Shown one piece after another: positions 1-4,374 of a DNA stretch of 6,318 nt. Source of the DNA: Pseudomonadota bacterium (GTDB taxonomy: Bacteria; Desulfobacterota; Syntrophia; Syntrophales; JADFWA01); NCBI GenBank assembly GCA_030610915.1, contig JAUWQS010000100.1, positions 1 to 6,318 on the forward strand, read 5' to 3'. The notes beneath the pieces are model-generated. The model did not search any database, was not told the DNA's origin, and was given only the letters and a program-made list of their open reading frames with translations. How positions within the stretch are numbered: position 1 is the first letter of the stretch; every line of letters begins with the position of its first letter. Made by a program: the position numbers and the translations under genes.

Positions 1-117
1 AAGACGTTGACCAAGGTTAAATATTCTGGGAAGTACGGTCATATCCTCACAGAGTTGACCAAGGCGCAGCGGGATATTCTCAAAGCCTTGGACATCCAAC
101 TCCCTGGCATGGCATAG
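1..117 (+). CDS. Transposase C-terminal fragment (probably IS1634-like)
   Basis: Only the last 38 codons are in the window, ending at TAG 115-117; the gene begins upstream of base 1. The tail reads 'ILTELTKAQRDILKALDIQLP'-like, with a Thr-Glu-Leu, a Lys-Ala-Gln and a terminal Ile-Leu-Lys-Ala-Leu-x-x-x-x-Pro. This resembles the C-terminal end of IS1634/IS4-group DDE transposases, which often finish in 'TEL.P.Q..IL.AL....P'. The catalytic DDE residues would lie outside the window, so neither activity nor completeness can be judged. No terminal inverted repeat could be assigned downstream because the left end of the element is not visible. The family call rests on a short tail from memory; another DDE family is possible. 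Confidence 0.45.
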   Translation, partial: KTLTKVKYSGKYGHILTELTKAQRDILKALDIQLPGMA

Positions 118-350
118 GTATAATTTTTCGGGAAATTAGGACTCAGGGCGTCATAATTTAGCCAACTGTGCCGAACAAATTGTTCCACATGAGCGGCTGG
201 AAGCCGGCACATTTTGAAAGGCTGTGTTTATCAACAAATTCAGTAGCATTTTTAATGTGGTTGGCTTCCTTTCTATGTGGAATTTTGCTGAGGAACGAAC
301 TATTCGGGATGATGTAAGACTGAGGGAAATCATGTAAGAGAGGAGGATAT

Positions 351-674
351 ATGGCTAAAATAGAATTAACAGTACCTGATCGGTTTTCTAAAATAGATCC
401 TGAATTGCGAGACAGGCTTTTGGTGGGAGCTATACGGGATGTAGCCTCTGCTCAATTGAGGGAGAAAGAGGAGGAGTTAGAGGAAGCAAGAAAAAATATA
501 CTGAAATTTGAGGAGACATACCATACTGATCTTGAGACTTTCGAAAAAGAACTCCCTAAGGATGCAAATTACAAACTTCATGAGGACTTGATCGAATGGT
601 CTTTCTGGAATGATGTATACAAGAAAACACAGTGTTTAACGGAAGACTTGAAGTTCGCGCTTGGGAAAAGCTGA
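351..674 (+). CDS. Putative antitoxin, acidic coiled-coil protein upstream of a TumE-like toxin
   Basis: This is a 107-residue soluble protein with no signal peptide or membrane segment. The ATG is preceded by a perfect AGGAGG at 341-346, spaced 4 nt, which settles the start. Residues about 33-70 are charged and helical (Gln-Leu-Arg-Glu-Lys-Glu-Glu-Glu-Leu-Glu-Glu-Ala), probably a coiled coil. The C-terminal third carries aromatic residues (Trp-Ser-Phe-Trp). Its TGA overlaps the ATG of the next gene by one base (TGATG, 672-676), so the two are probably translationally coupled. Position, size and acidity fit the antitoxin partner (TumA-like) of the toxin that follows. I do not recognise a DNA-binding fold in it. 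The antitoxin role is inferred from context rather than from a domain match. Confidence 0.6.
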   Translation: MAKIELTVPDRFSKIDPELRDRLLVGAIRDVASAQLREKEEELEEARKNILKFEETYHTDLETFEKELPKDANYKLHEDLIEWSFWNDVYKKTQCLTEDLKFALGKS

Positions 675-1009
675 TGAGGGAAATTTTAGATGAGTTTAGC
701 AATATTATAAGAACCATTGAAATCTCTTCTACAACCGAAAGATATGGTTTTCAATTTATTAAAATGAGGCTTAGGTTGATTGATGGAAGTAGTTTGAGAA
801 TCTGGGAGAAAAGGTTCAAAAGCTCTCTGCAACGCTATAGCTACTATTGGCTGGATGAACTGGATAATCAGATAATCGGGTGGGATAATGCACCTCATCA
901 CTCGGAGATAGATACTTTTCCCGACCATAAGCACGTGGGTGGAAAGCCCTTACCATCAAAGGACGAACTAATCGATGTGTTGAGGCGCATCGCCTGCAGA
1001 TTGATATGA
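674..1009 (+). CDS. TumE-like toxin (DUF6516 family)
   Basis: This 111-residue protein carries the hallmark central block of the TumE/DUF6516 family: Arg-Tyr-Ser-Tyr-x-Trp-x-Asp-Glu, then Trp-Asp-Asn-Ala-Pro-His-His, then Thr-Phe-Pro-x-His-Lys-His. The conserved histidines, Asp and Trp around residues 56-87 are the likely functional core. As known for the family, members are toxins of type II toxin-antitoxin pairs; the molecular target is not evident from sequence. I chose ATG 674 rather than the in-frame ATG 632. It overlaps the upstream stop (TGATG), gives the usual family length, and the extra 14 residues would be read over the upstream gene. The stop region overlaps the next small ORF by four bases (ATGA). 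No frame damage is seen, so the toxin is probably intact. Confidence in the family is high. Confidence 0.85.
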   Translation: MREILDEFSNIIRTIEISSTTERYGFQFIKMRLRLIDGSSLRIWEKRFKSSLQRYSYYWLDELDNQIIGWDNAPHHSEIDTFPDHKHVGGKPLPSKDELIDVLRRIACRLI

Positions 1010-1113
1010 TGAGGAAACTTACACAAAAATTAAAGACCAAGTTTTATGAAAAATATGATCACCCTTATTCAGTCTATGAAAGAGTTAGATGCAAATTAAG
1101 CAAGGAGGAATAA
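1006..1113 (+). CDS. Small basic ORF (35 aa) between two toxin-antitoxin pairs
   Basis: This reading frame starts at ATG 1006, overlapping the toxin stop by four bases (ATGA), or at the adjacent ATG 1009. It ends at TAA 1111-1113, two bases before the next gene's ATG. The peptide is rich in Lys and Arg, with a central Tyr-Asp-His-Pro-Tyr-Ser-Val-Tyr stretch and no hydrophobic segment. Its last codons (Lys-Glu-Glu) are written by the AAGGAGG that serves as ribosome binding site for the downstream antitoxin, so translation here could affect that gene. I recognise no family. It may be a third component of the upstream toxin-antitoxin unit, a remnant, or a coupling leader. It may also be chance, since the evidence is only the tight stop-start spacing. 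Confidence 0.35.
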   Translation: MMRKLTQKLKTKFYEKYDHPYSVYERVRCKLSKEE

Positions 1114-1115
1114 CC

Positions 1116-1343
1116 ATGAATAAGATAACCGTAGCCAATACCCTCAACTTGTCGATCCCAGAGAGAATTCAACTGGTAGAGGATATTTGGGACACAATTG
1201 CCGCACAGGCAGAGTCTCTGGAACTAACGAAAGACGAAATAAAGATAATTGACGACCGGCTTGAGGCTTATCACAGTAATCCTGGTTTAGGCGCTCCGTG
1301 GAATGAGGTTTACAATAGGATAGTTGCTAAACATGGAATATAA
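1116..1343 (+). CDS. Addiction-module antitoxin (Unstab_antitox / TIGR02574 type)
   Basis: This 75-residue protein shows the family pattern throughout. It has Leu-Ser-Ile-Pro-Glu-Arg-Ile-Gln-Leu-Val-Glu-Asp-Ile-Trp-Asp near residues 12-26, Leu-Thr-x-x-Glu at 37-41, Asp-Arg-Leu-Glu-Ala-Tyr near 47-52, then Asn-Pro and Pro-Trp-x-Glu-Val at 61-65. Such proteins neutralise a ParE/RelE-like toxin encoded just downstream. The start at 1116 is chosen because AAGGAGG at 1102-1108 sits 7 nt upstream; an in-frame ATG at 1089 would place that binding site inside the coding sequence. The gene overlaps the downstream toxin frame by 11 bases, the usual layout. The toxin frame is broken (see 1333-1638), so this antitoxin may now stand alone and could still neutralise related toxins elsewhere. 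Confidence 0.85.
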   Translation: MNKITVANTLNLSIPERIQLVEDIWDTIAAQAESLELTKDEIKIIDDRLEAYHSNPGLGAPWNEVYNRIVAKHGI

Positions 1344-1638
1344 AATTATCATCAGTTCTGAGGCTGAAAAAGACCTGACGGAAGCTTTCATCTAGTATGA
1401 AAAGAACAGGCGTGGATTGGGGTTCGGTTTCCTTTTGCAAGTAGATGCTGGGCTAAGATTAGCAGCAAGAAATCCAGAGATACATGCGCCAGTATATAAA
1501 GGGGTGCGAAGTCACATCATTAAGAGGTTTCCCTATAAGATAATTTACCTTTTTGAAAATCATAAAGTTATTGTACTTGGCGTACTTCATGGGAGAAGAA
1601 GCCCCAATGTTTTGAAAAAGAGAATGGAGAGCATCTAA
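1333..1638 (+). pseudogene. ParE/RelE-family toxin, interrupted by an amber codon
   Basis: The frame starts at ATG 1333 inside the antitoxin gene and would give about 101 residues. It opens with Glu-Tyr-Lys-Ile-Ile-Ile-Ser-Ser-Glu-Ala-Glu-Lys-Asp-Leu and continues after the break with Tyr-Glu-Lys-Asn-Arg-Arg-Gly-Leu-Gly. Further on come Asn-Pro-Glu-Ile, Arg-Phe-Pro-Tyr-Lys-Ile-Ile-Tyr and the C-terminal Val-Leu-Gly-Val-Leu-His-Gly-Arg-Arg-Ser-Pro. All of these are typical of ParE-type ribonuclease-fold toxins paired with this antitoxin. Codon 21 is TAG at 1393-1395, where relatives usually have a bulky aromatic such as Trp (TGG) before Tyr-Glu; one G-to-A change would explain it. A TTG at 1417 could restart translation, but the product would lack the first strand and helix. 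I call it a pseudogene; a sequencing error or suppression cannot be excluded. Confidence 0.8.
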
Positions 1639-1655
1639 CAAGACAGAATAGCAGA

Positions 1656-1726
1656 ATAGGGGTCAGGGCTACACTCTTGACAACTCTGTCAAGACCCCTT
1701 TACACTCACTGACCCCTTTACACTCA
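1656..1726. repeat. REP-like palindromic element, left copy
   Basis: Three structures overlap here. Bases 1656-1682 form a 27-bp arm repeated perfectly, inverted, at 3905-3931; its core begins AGGGGTCAGGGCTACACTC. Bases 1676-1682 (CTTGACA) and 1687-1693 (TGTCAAG) form a 7-bp hairpin with an ACTC loop, flanked by GGGGTC and GACCCC. Bases 1693-1708 and 1711-1726 are 16-bp direct repeats (GACCCCTTTACACTCA). GGGGTC-type palindromes of this kind are commonly associated with REP-associated tyrosine transposases (Y1/RAYT); no such transposase gene lies in the window. The hairpin starts about 40 nt after the broken toxin frame and could also act as an mRNA end. Confidence 0.65.
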
Positions 1727-2221
1727 AAAAGTCTCCAAATCTCGGGGTAGAGGTAACTCTAATTGTTCAGAAAGATGGGAGAGTGAATAATGAAAATATC
1801 AAAATAAAAAATTACAAAATAAAATGTCTTCTACTTTCAATGCGTTGTATTGGAACCGGCTACGTTCAGATACTTTTATTTGTAAGCGTTCACCGCAGAG
1901 AGCGCAGAGAAACTTCCAGCGTGCAATCCGGGGATGGCGGATTGGGAAATTGAGGTGCAGATGAGAAACTGAGCGGTGCAGGGAGAGATGACAGTTCCTA
2001 TACTAAAACTTGGGGCTATAACTTCCATATGGGAACCTATCTATGCTGGGGAGAGGAGGCTATGAGGCGAGCAAAAGAGGGTCATGACAATTAACACTAT
2101 TATCATTTAACAGTTAAAGGAGAACATGTGGGACCCTGGCCATATCACCGTGGAGATGGACACGATGCGCCAAGTTCCCTTATCCATACCATTGATTACT
2201 TGTTTTTGATAACCAACATCA
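1727..2221. other. Non-coding stretch with only weak small ORFs
   Basis: I see no convincing gene here. Bases 1785-1825 are very AT-rich. A 'caccgcagagagcgcagagaaa'-type sequence near 1890-1912 resembles an interspersed repeat seen in many environmental genomes. CAATCCG (1924-1930) and CGGATTG (1938-1944) can form a 7-bp hairpin. Two very short frames have good ribosome binding sites: 2062-2094 (10 codons, GGAGAGGAGG upstream) and 2126-2209 (27 codons plus stop, AAAGGAG upstream). Neither product is recognisable. The second may be the displaced beginning of an older gene whose downstream part was replaced by the repeat at 2222-2335. Confidence 0.5.
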
Positions 2222-2335
2222 GACAGGATAACAGGATGAACATGATTTTGCCTGCCGCTCTGCAGCGGTTATATCCAGATCATCCAGTAATCCTGCCTAA
2301 AATAAAAGGAATCTTGTTTATCCTGTAATCTTGTC
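2222..2335. repeat. 'atcctgt'-type inverted repeat pair
   Basis: Bases 2222-2247 and 2310-2335 are imperfect inverted copies (22 of 26 positions match). A further partial direct copy lies at about 2280-2302, matching 2319-2340 including the trailing CTAAAA. The unit is built from iterated ATCCTGT/AATCCTG blocks, a composition typical of a widespread intergenic repeat class in environmental bacterial genomes. It ends only 7 bases before the ATG of the ParB-methyltransferase gene, so it replaces the normal ribosome-binding region. Any transcript through it could fold into a long hairpin with the start codon just beyond. Confidence 0.6.
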
Positions 2336-2342
2336 TAAAAAT

Positions 2343-3782
2343 ATGACGAAACAAACAACCACCATCCCCATCGCCGCAATCATCCACGATGAAGATATCT
2401 ATCCAAGGAAGGGGATCGATCCGAAGCGGGTGGGGATATTCGCCGAAAACCTCCGAGATGGCTTCAAGTTCAAGCCCATCGAAGTAGAACCGGCCCGCGA
2501 CAAACCCGGCAAATACCGCCTGTTAGACGGCGCCCACAGATGGAGCGCCTACAAATCAACCGGAATAACAGAGACCGAAGCAGTCATAAAGAACCTGGAC
2601 GGGACAGACCCTCTCCTCTACGCCGCAAAAAAAGCCATTGGCCCCAGACAGTTGACGGAAGACGAGGCAAGAGACACAGCAAGACGCGCATACAATAAAA
2701 ACACCGGCCTCAGCTCCGCCGATATCGGAAAGGCCATCGGCCGTTCAAGGCAGACAGTGGACTCCTACATAGCCGATCTTCGCGCAGTAACCCAGATGGG
2801 ACTTGATATAAAGATATTTCGCATGAACCGCCTCGGAATACCCCAAGACAGGATCGCAAAGAGACTGGACCTGATTCGAACATCGCTCCATTACCATTTG
2901 TCGAAAATGCCAGTATTGGCAAATTCGACAAATGCCGACCTGTCCAGAGGTTTTACAGTCCCCCAGGTAGCCGAAAAGCACAACTGGACAGAACCGATGG
3001 TCTGGTCGCTGGCCCTTGAAGATAAAAAAGACCTTGACAGATTCAAAGAGATTGGCTGGGGACTGAGGACATGGGACCAGTGGGAATGGAATGACTGCGA
3101 CAAAAGATTCGGAGACGACTGGCCCGGACGCATCCCCGCGCAACTGATCGCACACATCCTCTTTTATTTCTCAAAACAGAACGACCTGATCCTTGACCCA
3201 ATGGCCGGCGGAGGCGTAACTCCGGACACCTGCCTTGCCTTAAGCCGCAGATGCTGGGCCTTCGATATGACAGACCGGACGGAGACACGCCCCGAAATCG
3301 AACCGCACACATGGACAATACCAACAGCTAATCGGCTCGATAGCTCAACAGCGAACCCGCTGACCAGCTCAAAAGAAAAGCCCGACCTCGTCATCTTTGA
3401 TCCGCCATACTTTGACAAAAAGGCAAGCGACTATGACAAAGACAGCATATCCGGACTGCCGAAGAAAGCATATCTTGAATTTCTTGAGGCATTCTTCGCC
3501 CTCCTGAAACAAAACGCAAAAAAGACAACAAGACTTGCCTTCATCAATGCGGACTGGCGGGATTTTCAGGGCAAACCAGCGGCAGAAGAATCACATGAAG
3601 CGTCAATCCTGATAGACGACTACCTCAGTATATTAAACAAAACCGGCTGGCAGCACACCCACATCATCCAGGCCCCCATGTCCGCGCAACGCTTCAGCGC
3701 CGTAGTCGTCTCCGCAATGCAGAAGAAAAGAATACTCGGAGTGACAAGCAGGTATGTGATAATTTCAAAACAACCGGGGTAG
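2343..3782 (+). CDS. ParB-like nuclease domain / HTH / DNA adenine methyltransferase fusion
   Basis: This is a 479-residue protein. Residues about 8-85 form a ParB/sulfiredoxin-like domain, with Ala-Glu-Asn-Leu-Arg-Asp-Gly (34-40), Pro-Ile-Glu-Val (45-48) and the Asp-Gly-Ala-His-Arg motif (62-66). Helix-turn-helix-like segments follow at about 123-146, 163-188 and perhaps 204-224. The C-terminal half is an amino-methyltransferase. Asp-Pro-Met-Ala-Gly-Gly-Gly (285-291) is the S-adenosylmethionine motif I, and Asp-Pro-Pro-Tyr-Phe (353-357) is motif IV. DPPY favours N6-adenine methylation, and the motif order I then IV fits a gamma-like layout. ATG 2343 is chosen because the ParB fold begins right after it; a TTG at 2331 is the alternative. 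Neither has a Shine-Dalgarno. No restriction enzyme is nearby, so it is probably an orphan methylase, perhaps of phage or mobile-element origin. Its codon use is visibly more GC-rich than the neighbouring toxin genes. Confidence 0.85.
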   Translation: MTKQTTTIPIAAIIHDEDIYPRKGIDPKRVGIFAENLRDGFKFKPIEVEPARDKPGKYRLLDGAHRWSAYKSTGITETEAVIKNLDGTDPLLYAAKKAIGPRQLTEDEARDTARRAYNKNTGLSSADIGKAIGRSRQTVDSYIADLRAVTQMGLDIKIFRMNRLGIPQDRIAKRLDLIRTSLHYHLSKMPVLANSTNADLSRGFTVPQVAEKHNWTEPMVWSLALEDKKDLDRFKEIGWGLRTWDQWEWNDCDKRFGDDWPGRIPAQLIAHILFYFSKQNDLILDPMAGGGVTPDTCLALSRRCWAFDMTDRTETRPEIEPHTWTIPTANRLDSSTANPLTSSKEKPDLVIFDPPYFDKKASDYDKDSISGLPKKAYLEFLEAFFALLKQNAKKTTRLAFINADWRDFQGKPAAEESHEASILIDDYLSILNKTGWQHTHIIQAPMSAQRFSAVVVSAMQKKRILGVTSRYVIISKQPG

Positions 3783-3874
3783 GAATAATACGAAGGGGCA
3801 GGCGACGATGAGGGAATTTAAAGGTTTAAATAGATAGGCTAATGTGCTATCGATCATCGGATTTTAAGAGGGTA
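3783..3874. other. Convergent intergenic gap with an AT-rich palindrome
   Basis: This is a short gap between two convergent genes. ATTTAAA (3816-3822) and TTTAAAT (3825-3831) form a 7-bp palindrome with a GG centre. It lacks the GC-rich stem and T-run of an intrinsic terminator. AGCCT (3879-3883) and AGGCT (3895-3899), just inside the end of the HTH gene, could add a 5-bp stem. No clear bidirectional terminator is visible. Confidence 0.35.
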
Positions 3875-4156
3875 TTATAGCCTTCGCAGAAAGCAGGCTG
3901 AAACTGTCAAGAGTGTAGCCCTGACCCCTATAAGCGCATAGACTGATTTGGTGGGATCATGTTCACAAGCTAGGCAGACCCAATAGAACTCAACAACATC
4001 CAGACGACGTTCACCCAGCTCAATACGGCTGACAAAAGAATGTTCCCGATTCAGTTTTTTGGCTAATTGCCTTTGTGTCAGCACGGCGGCTTTACGCATA
4101 GCTACCAATTTGGTCTTGAATATGTCGTAATGTGGGGAAAATGTAGATTTCTGCAT
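3875..4156 (-). CDS. XRE-family helix-turn-helix regulator with repeat-derived C-terminus
   Basis: This 93-residue cytosolic DNA-binding protein has the opening Met-Gln-Lys-Ser-x-x-Ser-x-x-Tyr-x-x-Phe typical of a small family of single-domain XRE proteins, so ATG 4156 is the natural start. The HTH spans about residues 19-56: Leu-Thr-Gln-Arg-Gln-Leu-Ala-Lys-Lys-Leu, then Ser-Phe-Val-Ser-Arg-Ile-Glu-Leu-Gly-Glu-Arg-Arg-Leu-Asp-Val-Val-Glu-Phe. Relatives usually end shortly after the Asp-Pro-x-Lys segment. Here the frame continues through the inverted REP copy at 3905-3931, which encodes about nine residues, and stops at 3875. The last roughly 17 residues are therefore probably not ancestral. 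There is no Shine-Dalgarno; the promoter candidate suggests a leaderless or nearly leaderless mRNA. It lies downstream of, and in the same direction as, the acyltransferase (218 bp gap), but has its own promoter and operator. Confidence 0.75.
   Translation of the reverse strand: MQKSTFSPHYDIFKTKLVAMRKAAVLTQRQLAKKLNREHSFVSRIELGERRLDVVEFYWVCLACEHDPTKSVYALIGVRATLLTVSACFLRRL
3905..3931. repeat. REP arm, inverted copy of 1656-1682
   Basis: This 27-bp stretch is a perfect reverse complement of 1656-1682; both flanking bases differ. It lies inside the 3' end of the HTH gene and carries only one half of the larger palindrome seen at the left copy, without its CTTGACA hairpin partner. Together the copies bracket the ParB-methyltransferase gene as a 2.28-kb interval. 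Confidence 0.8.
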
Positions 4157-4162
4157 ATCTTT

Positions 4163-4191
4163 ATTATGCAGAAGAAAGCTCTTGACCGCAA
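4163..4191 (-). promoter_or_regulatory. Candidate sigma-70 promoter of the HTH gene
   Basis: On the minus strand a CATAAT -10 (4168 down to 4163, five of six consensus bases) is preceded after 17 nt by TTGCGG (4191 down to 4186), which has only TTG in common with the -35 consensus. The predicted start of transcription falls at about the ATG at 4156, giving a leaderless message, consistent with the missing Shine-Dalgarno. The -35 lies inside the palindrome at 4182-4202. Confidence 0.4.
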
Positions 4192-4202
4192 AATGCGGTC
4201 AA
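4182..4202. promoter_or_regulatory. Perfect palindrome, likely operator of the XRE regulator
   Basis: TTGACCGCA (4182-4190) and TGCGGTCAA (4194-4202) are perfect inverted 9-bp arms around a 3-nt centre. The site overlaps the -35 of the HTH gene and starts 26 bp upstream of its ATG. A compact, symmetric site at this position is what XRE dimers commonly use for self-repression. It also abuts the start of a divergent small ORF (ATG 4206), so one site could control both directions. Binding is inferred, not shown. Confidence 0.55.
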
Positions 4203-4205
4203 TGT

Positions 4206-4307
4206 ATGAGTGTAAATATCAAGTTTGTCCGTAAAGAGAGAAGAAAGAATAGCACAAGAGAATGGCTACAGACTTATCGAGCCTTGGGCGAGAAACTGGA
4301 AAACTAA
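4206..4307 (+). CDS. Divergent small ORF (33 aa), unrecognised
   Basis: The frame starts at ATG 4206, three bases after the palindrome, and ends at TAA 4305-4307. The peptide is strongly basic at its N-terminal half (Arg-Lys-Glu-Arg-Arg-Lys) and has an amphipathic tail with Trp-Leu-Gln-Thr-Tyr-Arg-Ala-Leu-Gly-Glu-Lys-Leu. It looks more protein-like than the overlapping frames, but no Shine-Dalgarno is visible and I recognise no family. Divergence from the regulator across a shared palindrome is the main argument for it. It could be the remnant of a larger gene truncated by the repeat that follows at 4312. Confidence 0.3.
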   Translation: MSVNIKFVRKERRKNSTREWLQTYRALGEKLEN

Positions 4308-4311
4308 AGGG

Positions 4312-4357
4312 CGTCCCCCACCCGTACCCACCCGTACCAGACGTCCCCCACCCGTAC
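4312..4357. repeat. Short C-rich repeat with G-quadruplex motif on the minus strand
   Basis: CGTCCCCCACCCGTAC occurs at 4312-4327 and again at 4342-4357, with an extra CCACCCGTAC at 4328-4337, so the units follow a 10-bp step. Read on the minus strand, 4333 down to 4315 is GGGTGGGTACGGGTGGGGG: four G-runs with loops of 1, 3 and 1 nt, a canonical G-quadruplex pattern. Two more G-runs lie at 4353-4345. The site is 42-60 nt beyond the stop of the acyltransferase, on its mRNA-sense strand, so it could mark or protect the 3' end of that transcript. Confidence 0.6.
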
Positions 4358-4374
4358 AAGAAAACTTCCGGAAA

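Noticed and set aside
151..333. Minus-strand 60-codon frame in the gap before the first antitoxin
   Set aside because: No ribosome binding site, no recognised family, and the plus-strand frames there are equally plausible noise; perhaps old insertion-sequence debris.
632..673. Upstream ATG 632 as start of the TumE-like toxin
   Set aside because: It adds 14 residues read across the antitoxin gene, with no family match; ATG 674 overlaps the upstream stop in the usual coupled manner.
1393..1395. TAG read through as pyrrolysine or by suppression
   Set aside because: TAG is used as a normal terminal stop at 115-117 and 3780-3782, no pyrrolysine-type context is visible, and loss of function of a toxin is the simpler explanation.
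2128..2328. Plus-strand 66-codon frame with a GTG start before the methyltransferase
   Set aside because: Its second half is a translation of the 'atcctgt' repeat, and the better ribosome binding site nearby points to another frame.
2343..2600. Plasmid partition (ParA/ParB) system
   Set aside because: No ParA ATPase or parS-like site is seen, and the ParB-like domain is fused to a methyltransferase.
2710..3418. Several minus-strand frames inside the methyltransferase gene
   Set aside because: They are antisense shadows of a clearly conserved coding sequence, with Cys/Ser/Arg-rich nonsense composition and no ribosome binding sites.
4312..4357. CRISPR-like array
   Set aside because: Repeat units are only 10-16 bp, without unique spacers of regular length, and no cas gene is nearby.
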